Positions 1 through 6,679 of a stretch of DNA of 64,000 nt are shown here, one piece after another; position 1 is the stretch's first letter, and every line of letters begins with the position of its first letter. The position numbers and the translations under genes are program-made. Origin of the DNA: a virus. Under the pieces are notes generated by a model. The model was not told where the DNA came from and did no database searches. It saw nothing but the letters and a program-made list of their open reading frames with translations. The stretch is from the IMG/VR virus record IMGVR_UViG_3300009499_000295, positions 1 to 64,000 of that record; one strand, 5' to 3'.

Positions 1-249
1 ATGGAAAAGTGGTGTTTTAGAATGGTTAAGTTTAATTCAAAGACGAAAGGTAAAGAGAAGAAAGAGTTAAAGAAGCTTCAGGAAGAGTTTAATCCCTCTG
101 CTCGTGATCCTTATCCTAACAAGGAAGACAAAGAGGAGAAAGCTGATCAATCGATAAATTCCTTGGAGGCTTTAGCTGCTGCTATGATGGCTGAGGGTAA
201 GTCCTACGAGAAAAAGAAGAAGGACAAAGAAGATAAAGTAGGTGAATGA
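1..249 (+). CDS. Small charged protein with an internal FNPSAR motif
   Basis: An 82-residue Lys/Glu-rich protein with no recognisable domain. It contains the recurring window motif FNPSAR near residues 30-35 and a short Ala-rich stretch near residue 58. The frame is open at the window edge, so the true start may lie further upstream. The next gene follows four bases after its stop. Function unknown; probably a soluble, largely disordered or helical protein. Confidence 0.6.
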   Translation: MEKWCFRMVKFNSKTKGKEKKELKKLQEEFNPSARDPYPNKEDKEEKADQSINSLEALAAAMMAEGKSYEKKKKDKEDKVGE

Positions 250-253
250 ATAA

Positions 254-448
254 ATGGAAGTATGTTTGTGTGATAATTGTCGCAAGCAATTAAAATGGAA
301 ACCAGAGGAAAGAGGTTATTCTTTAAAAATTACCCTTTACAAACCTTGGTGTTGTGAATGTTATAGAAGTAAACATGAGGAAACTAATCTTGGTTTCTGC
401 TCTAAGAAATGTTTAGTTGAATGGCTTTCAAAAGAGAGGAATGAATAG
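254..448 (+). CDS. Small zinc-binding protein
   Basis: A 64-residue protein with CxxC pairs near residues 6-9 and 33-36 and a further Cys pair near residues 49-53, the layout of a small treble-clef or zinc-ribbon domain. It is closely coupled to the preceding gene. The last plus-strand gene before a 400-base gene-poor stretch. Specific role unknown. Confidence 0.65.
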   Translation: MEVCLCDNCRKQLKWKPEERGYSLKITLYKPWCCECYRSKHEETNLGFCSKKCLVEWLSKERNE

Positions 449-450
449 AC

Positions 451-457
451 TTATATA
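451..457 (+). promoter_or_regulatory. Possible archaeal TATA element
   Basis: TTATATA just after the stop of a gene, at the start of a gene-poor stretch. It resembles the archaeal TATA box (TTTAWATA-like). It could drive an RNA across the following stretch, including the tRNA-like structure. Weak, because AT-rich hexamers are common here and no transcription data are available. Confidence 0.25.
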
Positions 458-942
458 GGCTTATTACCCATAACTAATAATATACATGGAGTACTGTAGG
501 TAACGGTTACTTCTATTGACATACTATAATAAGCCCGTTTCCGTCCGTTTGTCTCCTGTATAATCAAAGTCACAATGGGATCATCCTGTGCTTGCAGGAG
601 TGGCGACATAACAAGTGTTCCCTTGAGCAAGGTAAATGTCGCAATGCTGGTGACGAAGCTCAGGTTGCTAGTATCCCCATATGACATCATAGTCACCGGA
701 GAGGTACTGTAGAGATTGGTTACTTCACCCTTCAGAGGTAGTGGTCCAGGTTCGAGCCCTGGTGAGTCCCTCGGGACTTGTAGCATAACTGGTAGTGCAC
801 TTCTGTCACCGTCCTCGCCCGTTCGTCCTCTCCACTGACATTCTTTTAATTGGAAGGATTGAGATGGATGAAAGAAGCACGGCAGTAATATCTGCAATTC
901 TATTGATAATAGGCTTAATTTGTCTAGCAGTAAGTTATACAA
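451..942 (-). CDS. Doubtful minus-strand ORF in the gene-poor stretch
   Basis: The only minus-strand frame in the window that does not simply lie beneath a plus-strand gene. The downstream part (complement of about 451-735) has protein-like composition, rich in Thr, Ser and Val, with two related segments, EVTNLYSTSP and EVTVTYSTP, about 75 residues apart. This could be a domain edge repeated in a structural protein. The N-terminal part runs through the tRNA-like structure and into a plus-strand membrane-protein gene, so the annotated start is not credible. It may be the decayed 3' end of a virion or adhesin gene. Apart from the tRNA-like element I see nothing else in 449-863. Confidence 0.2.
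   Translation of the reverse strand: MYNLLLDKLSLLSIELQILLPCFFHPSQSFQLKECQWRGRTGEDGDRSALPVMLQVPRDSPGLEPGPLPLKGEVTNLYSTSPVTMMSYGDTSNLSFVTSIATFTLLKGTLVMSPLLQAQDDPIVTLIIQETNGRKRAYYSMSIEVTVTYSTPCILLVMGNKPI
734..804 (+). tRNA. Candidate circularly permuted tRNA (3' half upstream of 5' half)
   Basis: The T-arm is at 746-762: CCAGG, loop TTCGAGC, CCTGG, a perfect TTCRANY loop. The acceptor 3' strand TGAGTCC is at 763-769 with C at 770. After a two- to three-base spacer comes the acceptor 5' strand GGACTTG at 774-780, which pairs along all seven positions (two wobbles). TA fills positions 8-9, and a D-arm follows: GCAT, loop AACTGGTA, GTGC at 783-798. CTTCT (800-804) pairs with AGAGG (734-738) as an anticodon stem closing across the permutation. 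Leader GGAGAGG (698-704) and trailer CCTCTCC (827-833) are complementary. Problems: the variable region would be seven bases, no join gives a purine at position 37, and I cannot assign an anticodon (CAC or CAT are possible). No clear bulge-helix-bulge was found by eye. Confidence 0.42.
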
Positions 943-1088
943 TATTTTCTATGAATCTACCTACTGGATTTTATGTTAGAGCTATATCTCAATTGACAGC
1001 CCTTGGAGGACTCTCTCTTACACCAGCTGGAATCTTCGGATTTGCTTTGATAGGCATTAGACGATTCATAAAATGGTTGATAAATTAA
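864..1088 (+). CDS. Two-helix membrane protein
   Basis: A 74-residue protein with two hydrophobic segments, about residues 5-27 and 41-64, and a basic C-terminal tail (RRFIKW). The start at ATG is preceded by GGAAGG at suitable spacing; a longer reading from an upstream alternative start would run into the tRNA-like element and is rejected. Likely a small integral membrane protein; function unknown. Confidence 0.65.
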   Translation: MDERSTAVISAILLIIGLICLAVSYTIFSMNLPTGFYVRAISQLTALGGLSLTPAGIFGFALIGIRRFIKWLIN

Positions 1089-1093
1089 GTTTA

Positions 1094-1109
1094 GAAGGTA
1101 ATTAGAAAT
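1094..1109 (+). repeat. 16-base direct repeat ahead of two starts (copy 1)
   Basis: GAAGGTAATTAGAAAT occurs here and again at 1301-1316, each time ending at the start codon of the next gene. In the second copy it also codes for the last residues of the upstream gene. It supplies the AAGG ribosome-binding core, so both downstream genes may share translational control or a duplication history. Confidence 0.5.
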
Positions 1110-1312
1110 TGTCACATACAAAAACATATTTCAAAGAAACCGGTAAGAATAAGATTCTATTATGGATCTTTAGAAGAGTAAAAAACCTAGCCTTTTGGAT
1201 TAGATCCAGATGTGATCACCATGATTGTAATAAATGCATAAATCATGATCAATATGGATGTCTATTGGATTGGCATGATGGAGATTGTTCATTCAAAGAG
1301 GAAGGTAATTAG
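1109..1312 (+). CDS. Small Cys/His-rich protein
   Basis: A 67-residue protein whose C-terminal half is rich in Cys and His (CDHHDCNKC, then Cys near residues 51 and 61), suggesting a metal-binding knot. The TTG start is chosen because the bases before it are an exact copy of those before the next gene's ATG. The N-terminal half is basic and aromatic. Function unknown. Confidence 0.6.
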   Translation: MSHTKTYFKETGKNKILLWIFRRVKNLAFWIRSRCDHHDCNKCINHDQYGCLLDWHDGDCSFKEEGN

Positions 1313-1314
1313 AA

Positions 1315-1752
1315 ATGGGTGGTAAGGTCCGAACGTTTGAAGTAGAGGAATTAAAAGAACTTCTTTCTAAGAGCAACTTCAAGTACAGTGAGATACATGG
1401 AAAGTCAATCAAAGAAAGATTAGAACTTCTGTTAGGATTTCTAAATAACCGATTTGGGGTAAAGTTTCTCCTAGTAGGAACAACTGATTGTGGTGCATCT
1501 TCTTCTTTTAGAGGATCCCCAGCAGGAAACCCTCCAACTCTACCTAAGACAATTACCTTTAACTTCAGGGGAAAGTACTCACATACCGTTAAACATGCTG
1601 TCTATGTCTTCTGTCATGAGTATGGACACTTGTTATTAAATGAACTGGGATGGAAGGACTATGAGGAGTATTGTAATCAGTTTGCTGATATGATACTACT
1701 AGAGTTAGGAACACTTGCCCCAGATTTTCTTTATGGTGATATAGATGCCTAA
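1315..1752 (+). CDS. HEXXH metallopeptidase-like protein (ImmA/IrrE-like)
   Basis: A 145-residue protein with HEYGH at residues 101-105, the zinc ligand and general-base motif of gluzincin-type metallopeptidases. It is followed by a downstream acidic stretch and NQFADMIL, as in the ImmA/IrrE family where a Glu about a dozen residues on provides the third ligand. ImmA/IrrE enzymes cleave transcriptional repressors in mobile elements and stress responses; whether this protein has such a substrate is unknown. It overlaps the following TROVE gene by eight bases, so the two are translationally coupled. Confidence 0.65.
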   Translation: MGGKVRTFEVEELKELLSKSNFKYSEIHGKSIKERLELLLGFLNNRFGVKFLLVGTTDCGASSSFRGSPAGNPPTLPKTITFNFRGKYSHTVKHAVYVFCHEYGHLLLNELGWKDYEEYCNQFADMILLELGTLAPDFLYGDIDA

Positions 1753-2197
1753 AACGTTGAAAGAGACAATAAGAGTCTCTCTGGATAAGGATAAGTCTAA
1801 GACAGAGAACACTGAAGGCGGAGAAGCCTTTAGGATGTCTAAGAAGACAGAACTATACGAAAGAGTAATGACTTCCTTAATGGAAGGAAAGTTCTACGAT
1901 CCTGATAGTCAGGGTACAAGACAGGCAATAGCTGATCTAATTGAACAGATGGAGAAGATCGATCCAGAGTTTCCACTTAAGTTAGCCTCTTATGCTAGGA
2001 ATGAGATGCACCTACGAAGTGTACCCATATTCATAGCTGTAGAAGCTGCTAAGCATGAGAATATGAAGAAGCTTCTACCAAAGTGGCTTCCAAGTATAAT
2101 CCAAAGAGCAGATGAATTAACAGAGATTATAGCCCATTACATAGAAGAGAACGGTCCGATAGGAGATAGTAAGACAGGAGTAACTAAAGATGCATGA
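1745..2197 (+). CDS. TROVE domain protein, N-terminal part (Ro60-like)
   Basis: A 150-residue protein corresponding to the N-terminal HEAT-like helices of the TROVE domain of Ro60/Rsr. The middle (PEFPLKLASYARNEMHLRSVP and following) is typical of the family. In standard Ro60 proteins the chain continues directly into the sequence now encoded by the gene after next. Here it stops after a Gly/Asp-rich linker, and an unrelated small gene overlaps its end. Ro60 proteins form a ring that binds misfolded RNAs and Y RNAs and help RNA quality control. The two pieces could reassemble as a split protein. I infer a recent or tolerated gene insertion. Confidence 0.7.
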   Translation: MPKTLKETIRVSLDKDKSKTENTEGGEAFRMSKKTELYERVMTSLMEGKFYDPDSQGTRQAIADLIEQMEKIDPEFPLKLASYARNEMHLRSVPIFIAVEAAKHENMKKLLPKWLPSIIQRADELTEIIAHYIEENGPIGDSKTGVTKDA

Positions 2198-2501
2198 GAA
2201 TAAACACTGTGAAATTGATAAGGCCATATTCGGCCAGGAATATCCTGCAATTCATGAATGGATAGATGAGTTCTTCCCAAACTACCAAGATTGGGAACAT
2301 TGGAAAGAAAGACATCACCTTACTGCTATCCGAGAGAAATATAAAGAGGGCTCTAATGAGTATCTTTCTGCACTCTTGCATATTATCTGTGACTGGATTA
2401 GTCATGTAAAAGCATTTGAACTTCCTACAGATAGAAAGGAAACTCTAGAAATGTTAACCAACTATTGTCTAATTTCAGGGGATGATAAAAATGTTAAGTA
2501 A
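2190..2501 (+). CDS. Small acidic protein inserted between the two TROVE genes
   Basis: A 103-residue acidic and His/Trp-rich protein (HEWIDEFF, HWKERHHL, HIICDWISH) with no domain I can name. It overlaps the upstream TROVE gene by eight bases and the downstream one by eleven, so it is fully integrated into the reading train rather than sitting as loose cargo. It has no endonuclease motif that would explain its insertion by homing. Possible Zn-binding role from the His clusters; unproven. Confidence 0.6.
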   Translation: MHENKHCEIDKAIFGQEYPAIHEWIDEFFPNYQDWEHWKERHHLTAIREKYKEGSNEYLSALLHIICDWISHVKAFELPTDRKETLEMLTNYCLISGDDKNVK

Positions 2502-3636
2502 CCCATTAAAGAAAGGCCTTCAAGAAGCTATTCATAAATTCAGAGAGTACCACTTTGCTAAGTACAAGGGAAGAGGTAAAGCTGTTACAATGAAGGATGT
2601 CCTGAGGTTAGTTCACCCTAAACCTAGAAATGAAGAAGAGAGTGCACTATTCAAGAAGATCATAGAGGGTACACTTACACCTCCAAAGACATGGGAGGTA
2701 TTCATAAGTACCAACGGTGCTAGTAAGAAGAACTGGGAGATCATCATGTCCAAGATGGGTATCATGGCTCAACTTAGGAATCTTAGAAACTTTGCTAAGT
2801 ATGGCTGTAACGTAGACTCAGTAATAAGGAACCTAAACAATGAAACTACAATCCTTAAGAGTAAACAGTTTCCATTCAGATTCTTCTCAGCATATAAGGC
2901 TCTAGCCCAAGGTATGCGTGAGATTCCAGCTAAGTATCATCCTTTGACTCAACATCTGATGGATGCTGTACAAGATGCTATGGCAATCTCAGTAAAGAAC
3001 TTACCAGTCATTCCAGGAATAACATTCATGACTGCTGATAACTCGTCCTCAATGGGTGGTCTTTTATCTGAAAGAGGTTCAGTTTCCTATAGTGATGTAG
3101 CTAATCTTCTACAGGCCATAGCTTACCGGATCTCAGATCAGGCTGTAACATCTGTCTTCGGACAAGAGTTTGCTATTGTTCCTGTAAGTCAGAGATCAAC
3201 TATCATAGATAACATGTTAAAGTTCAAGAACACAGATGTAGGACACTCAACAAATGCTTACCTAGCCTTTGAGTGGCTACTAAATAACAAAATCAAGGTT
3301 GATAGGATCCTTCTATTCTCAGACATGCAATGCTATCGTGACTCAGGATATTCTACAGACACTGTGGCTTCTCTTCTTAGAGAGTACAGAGCCAGTATTA
3401 GTCCTGGATGTAGGTTCTATTCCTTCGATCTAACAGGGTATGGAACACTAAAGACACCAGAGAAAGAGACCTACCTGGTAGCAGGATGGTCAGAGAAGGT
3501 TCTTAACTTCATAGAACTGAATGAGACCAAAGGAGTCTCAGCAGTAAAAAAGGTGGAGGCGTATGAGCCCTTCAAAAAGAAAACACAAAGAAAGAAGACC
3601 ACTTCCAAATCCAAAACTACCCAGAAAGTTAGGTAA
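2491..3636 (+). CDS. TROVE C-terminal part plus vWA domain (Ro60-like)
   Basis: A 381-residue protein that begins inside the TROVE domain (KKGLQEAIHKFREYHFAKYK, then DVLRLVHPKP, a Ro60 hallmark). It continues to a von Willebrand A domain with the MIDAS motif DNSSS near residues 183-187, a conserved Thr further on and LLFSD for the last metal ligand. With the upstream partial TROVE gene it makes up a complete Ro60. The tail is Lys/Thr-rich. Start ATG at 2491 is preferred over 2482 because AGGGGA lies eight bases ahead. Ro60 proteins bind the ends of damaged or misfolded RNA; the neighbouring RNA ligase fits an RNA-repair role. Confidence 0.8.
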   Translation: MLSNPLKKGLQEAIHKFREYHFAKYKGRGKAVTMKDVLRLVHPKPRNEEESALFKKIIEGTLTPPKTWEVFISTNGASKKNWEIIMSKMGIMAQLRNLRNFAKYGCNVDSVIRNLNNETTILKSKQFPFRFFSAYKALAQGMREIPAKYHPLTQHLMDAVQDAMAISVKNLPVIPGITFMTADNSSSMGGLLSERGSVSYSDVANLLQAIAYRISDQAVTSVFGQEFAIVPVSQRSTIIDNMLKFKNTDVGHSTNAYLAFEWLLNNKIKVDRILLFSDMQCYRDSGYSTDTVASLLREYRASISPGCRFYSFDLTGYGTLKTPEKETYLVAGWSEKVLNFIELNETKGVSAVKKVEAYEPFKKKTQRKKTTSKSKTTQKVR

Positions 3637-4141
3637 ACTCCTAGTATATGGAGTAACTGAGGATAACATCCTAGCCTTTCAACTAGGAGCACACGGTATC
3701 TACCTGGTTAGAACTGTCCAGATAGAGACCTCTGAAGAGAAGAGACTAAACCCAATGATGGCTGTTATTCGTTACAACGCAGACAAGGATATCTACTGTT
3801 TCTTAAAGAACACAGATATTTTGTCCTTTAGGATATTCAAACATGCCATCTTCAAGACTAAAGCAAGAACCAAGGCATTCTTCTACTCAGTAGCTAACAA
3901 TATTCTAGGTCTAGCCAAGGGTAAAGTTCTTAGGATCAAGTCTAAACATCAGAAACTTAGAAAGGAACTCTATGACATTGCAGTCAAGGTAAACGAAGAA
4001 GGAAAATTCGAATGTAGCTTTGACTATGATAAGTATGATCTACTCCTTGAGTTGAAGAAATTCAACACTAAAGACAAGACTTGGTTCGTGGTAACAACAA
4101 TAGGATTGGACGATATTGTCTCAACAGGTAAATCTTCATGA
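3563..4141 (+). CDS. Uncharacterised protein between TROVE/vWA and RNA ligase
   Basis: A 192-residue protein with a strongly basic, Pro-rich N-terminus (first 25 residues) followed by an alpha/beta body without a family I recognise. GGAGG sits five bases before the ATG. It overlaps the vWA gene by 74 bases in another frame, so the ends of both are dual-coding. Position between a Ro60-like protein and an RNA ligase suggests a part in RNA binding or repair; the basic N-terminus fits but does not prove this. Confidence 0.65.
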   Translation: MSPSKRKHKERRPLPNPKLPRKLGKLLVYGVTEDNILAFQLGAHGIYLVRTVQIETSEEKRLNPMMAVIRYNADKDIYCFLKNTDILSFRIFKHAIFKTKARTKAFFYSVANNILGLAKGKVLRIKSKHQKLRKELYDIAVKVNEEGKFECSFDYDKYDLLLELKKFNTKDKTWFVVTTIGLDDIVSTGKSS

Positions 4142-5354
4142 GATACCTCCGAGACGAAGACTGGTCGAAATACATCAAAAACTAGTAAGAGTTCGGTCCC
4201 TTCGGACACTTCGTTCTAGGGTATGTGAGTACCTTCAGTGCGGAGGATCAGAAGTTAAGGAGTTTCACTACAAGATAAATGGTCATGATTGGAAAGGGAT
4301 CATCTATCTTAAGAGGAACAACCTAATGGGATCAATTTTCTCTCTTTTTGATAACAAAGTCTTCATCATCAGAGGTTTTCCTAAGATAAGATACACTTCT
4401 AACTCCCGAGTGAGGGATAGGGTCTGTGTCGCAGAGGAGAAAGTAGATGGTACCAACATTGGTATCTGGGCTTTCCCCGATGGTTCTATTATGGGAAAAA
4501 CTAGGATGGTTGAGAGATGGGACAAAGGTTCTAAGAGGGCAAAGGAGTATGGTAGTTGGAAGAGGAAGTTTGCACATGTTCCTTGTCATAGTAGAATCTA
4601 TAAACTAGCCAGAGAGGGGTTCCTAGTATACGTGGAACTATACGGTTATCATAACTCTGGAGAGTTTGTTAAATACACTACTCCAATGGCTTACAAGGTT
4701 ATAGGGATAGTAAACTTAGAAACGTATCACTTCTTACCTAGGCCAAGAGTAGAACAGTTATGTTCAGCATACAACCTTGAAGTTGTTCCAGTCTACTACA
4801 AAGGTACACTTACAGCTAAAGAGGTACGAAAGATGGAAGTAGACCTGGAACAGGAAATGGCACTAGATGGAATGGAAGGTCTGGTTGCTAAGTACTGGGA
4901 TGAGAAAGACAAAGATTCCTACTTCTGTAAGATTAAGTGTGACAGGATTAAAGAGGTCTGTTGGAAGATTAGCCGTTCTCTTATACCAGCTGCTATGATA
5001 CGGAAGTGTATTAAGAAAGCACTGGATGAAAACTTAGGAGAAACACGAATAGAGATTATCTATCCTGTAGTCGTAGAGGAACTAACAGAAGACTTTGATG
5101 AGGCTATCCTAGAGACTTCACAGGGAAAGATTAAGGGTCTAATCCGTTACATGACAACTCCCTCAGATGTGGTTCTTAAGGCTAGGGTCGTAGAGGTAAT
5201 GAAGAAGATGAAAGCCCTAGACGTAGATATAGAGAATCCTAAGAAGAAAGGAGAGGTTCTCTCAGGACTACATGATAAACTAGGGGATATTGGTGGAGGA
5301 ACATTGTTCAAACTCTACAACGAAGTCCTATTGGAGATGAAAGGAAAATGGTAG
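4116..5354 (+). CDS. ATP-dependent RNA ligase family protein
   Basis: About 412 residues with the covalent nucleotidyltransferase motifs in order: motif I KVDGTN (Lys near 109, the adenylylated residue), motif III VELYGY (Glu near 174), motif IV EGLVAK (near 254-259) and motif V KIK (near 272-274), followed by a helical C-terminal domain. These define RNA/DNA ligases; the layout is closer to RNA ligases. The reaction would join 3'-OH and 5'-phosphate RNA ends via an AMP intermediate. The start is uncertain: the TTG used here overlaps the previous gene, and an ATG at 4139 in another frame opens only 15 codons. The N-terminal 70 residues could contain a frameshift. Confidence 0.75.
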   Translation: MSQQVNLHEIPPRRRLVEIHQKLVRVRSLRTLRSRVCEYLQCGGSEVKEFHYKINGHDWKGIIYLKRNNLMGSIFSLFDNKVFIIRGFPKIRYTSNSRVRDRVCVAEEKVDGTNIGIWAFPDGSIMGKTRMVERWDKGSKRAKEYGSWKRKFAHVPCHSRIYKLAREGFLVYVELYGYHNSGEFVKYTTPMAYKVIGIVNLETYHFLPRPRVEQLCSAYNLEVVPVYYKGTLTAKEVRKMEVDLEQEMALDGMEGLVAKYWDEKDKDSYFCKIKCDRIKEVCWKISRSLIPAAMIRKCIKKALDENLGETRIEIIYPVVVEELTEDFDEAILETSQGKIKGLIRYMTTPSDVVLKARVVEVMKKMKALDVDIENPKKKGEVLSGLHDKLGDIGGGTLFKLYNEVLLEMKGKW

Positions 5355-5399
5355 GGAAAGGCTTAAAGATGACAACTCCCTCATATACTCTGAGAAGCA

Positions 5400-5996
5400 A
5401 TGACAATCAGAGAGAAAAGCAAAGTCGTTTCATTAAGGGGTCCAGCTGGTTATCATAAGGTAACTGAGAAAGACGAAAGTGGTCATGCAGTTACAATAGA
5501 CACTGATCATCACTTAGTCCACGTAGGAAGATATTTCATCGTAGATGACATTGATATTGAGGTTGACATTGCTGCTCCTAAAATATGGTACTTTGAAACC
5601 CCAGATGATGACACGCGTATCCATATATACTTCCAGGGGAGTGTATCCAATGCAGGGACATTTGAACTCTTTGAAGGCGGATCAGTCTCTGTTCTAGGAA
5701 GCGCAGTATCACCAACTAATCTAGATCGTAATTCTACCAGAGAATCAAAAATGAACTTCTATAGAGATTCAACTGTCGGAGATCTTGGTACATTTCGTAT
5801 GGGAGTCTTCCTAGGCGGAGCTTCTCCAACCCCAGTACCAATAGGTGGGTCCGCAGATCGTAGGACTGAAATGATTCTTAAGAAAGCAGAGAAGTACATT
5901 GTTAGATTCTCTCCAGTAAACAACGATACTGTTGTAAATATCTCCTTCAAATGGTATGAAGCAGAATATCCGTCTGATGACATTATAGATCCTTAG
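5400..5996 (+). CDS. Virion structural protein-like (tailed-phage type)
   Basis: A 198-residue protein with the pattern of a widespread tailed-phage virion protein: an early HHLVHVGRYF segment, a beta-rich centre with GTFELFEGGSVSVLG, then a SPTNLDRNS segment (family members commonly show TPxNRNRNS), and a final beta strand region. It contains no transmembrane segment or signal peptide. This is the clearest hint in the window that the element makes particles. A spare ATG at 5368 lies in another frame and opens only 29 codons. Confidence 0.6.
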   Translation: MTIREKSKVVSLRGPAGYHKVTEKDESGHAVTIDTDHHLVHVGRYFIVDDIDIEVDIAAPKIWYFETPDDDTRIHIYFQGSVSNAGTFELFEGGSVSVLGSAVSPTNLDRNSTRESKMNFYRDSTVGDLGTFRMGVFLGGASPTPVPIGGSADRRTEMILKKAEKYIVRFSPVNNDTVVNISFKWYEAEYPSDDIIDP

Positions 5997-6027
5997 TTTT
6001 ATCTTAAATAGGTAGGGAGGGTAGGAA

Positions 6028-6225
6028 TTGTTAGACATCTTTCACAAAGATTGTGATAAGAGAAACAAGAAAGAACAGAGATATATTGATCTTCACATAC
6101 CAAAACGTTTTGAAGAGAAACTATACTTCCTAATAGGATACAGTTTTAAGAACTTTGAACTCCGTATAGACCTAGACTTTTGGTTCTTATGGTACAAGGA
6201 TCATGAACTAATGATTTTCCGGTGA
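6028..6225 (+). CDS. Small hypothetical protein
   Basis: A 65-residue, aromatic-rich protein, start TTG with GGGAGGGTAGGA just upstream. A TTAAATA element lies 20 bases before the start. No recognisable domain; the N-terminus is charged and the C-terminal half is hydrophobic and aromatic (FWFLWYKDHEL). Function unknown. Confidence 0.55.
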   Translation: MLDIFHKDCDKRNKKEQRYIDLHIPKRFEEKLYFLIGYSFKNFELRIDLDFWFLWYKDHELMIFR

Positions 6226-6227
6226 TA

Positions 6228-6365
6228 ATGATGGATCATCAGAGTCCCTTCTACAGATGTCCCTACTGTAAAGGAAGGGTTATTGAAAGTAACCATGATG
6301 GAATTCATATGTTCTGTAAAGAGTGTGGAAGAGAATGGGATCCTTACAAGGTCAAGAGAGAGTAA
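6228..6365 (+). CDS. Tiny zinc-ribbon protein
   Basis: A 45-residue protein made almost only of a zinc ribbon: CPYC near residues 11-14 and CKEC near 30-33, ending in REWDPYKVKRE. It is placed immediately before a very similar tiny zinc ribbon and is a likely paralogue of it (both end in CGRxWD). Confidence 0.65.
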   Translation: MMDHQSPFYRCPYCKGRVIESNHDGIHMFCKECGREWDPYKVKRE

Positions 6366-6367
6366 GA

Positions 6368-6484
6368 ATGCCAAAACACTGTTTTTTCTGTGGTTGTCCT
6401 ATTGTTGAACGCTATGGTAAAGGTCTCTATTTCCTTCGTTGTACAGAATGTGGTAGAACATGGGACGAGAGAAGAGAGAAGTAG
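6368..6484 (+). CDS. Tiny zinc-ribbon protein, paralogue of its neighbour
   Basis: A 38-residue protein with CFFCGC near residues 5-10 and CTECGRTWD near 25-33. The order, spacing and the CGRxWD ending match the preceding gene, suggesting tandem duplication. The gene overlaps the next one by 25 bases in another frame. Confidence 0.6.
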   Translation: MPKHCFFCGCPIVERYGKGLYFLRCTECGRTWDERREK

Positions 6485-6663
6485 TTAAAAAAGAATGGTG
6501 TAATATCCTAACAGAGGTTCCTGAGTGCGAAGGAAAGTGTTGTCAGTTCTGTGAACAATTCCTTATGGGAATATGCATCTATTGCTGTACAAGGAGTGCT
6601 CCAAAGAAATGTCTAGAACTCGTAGACGAACGGACTTTCTTCTGGACTAGGGTATTCCGCTGA
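6460..6663 (+). CDS. Cys-rich small protein
   Basis: A 67-residue protein with eleven Cys between residues 14 and 47, including CCQFC and CIYCC, probably coordinating zinc or another metal. The start overlaps the upstream zinc-ribbon gene; no better start is available. Function unknown. Confidence 0.55.
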   Translation: MGREKREVVKKEWCNILTEVPECEGKCCQFCEQFLMGICIYCCTRSAPKKCLELVDERTFFWTRVFR

Positions 6664-6679
6664 GTAAGGGGTTACACAC

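Noticed and set aside
734-804. Permuted tmRNA (as in alpha-proteobacteria and cyanobacteria)
   Set aside because: The D-loop has a normal AACTGGTA with GG and a four-base D-stem, and there is no room for a tag-peptide region; a tmRNA would lack the full D-stem.
795-863. Longer N-terminus for the membrane protein at 864
   Set aside because: It would overlap the tRNA-like D-arm and shows no ribosome-binding site; ATG at 864 has GGAAGG upstream.
5368-5457. 29-codon frame starting at 5368
   Set aside because: No domain or site; the overlapping virion-like frame from 5400 is far better.
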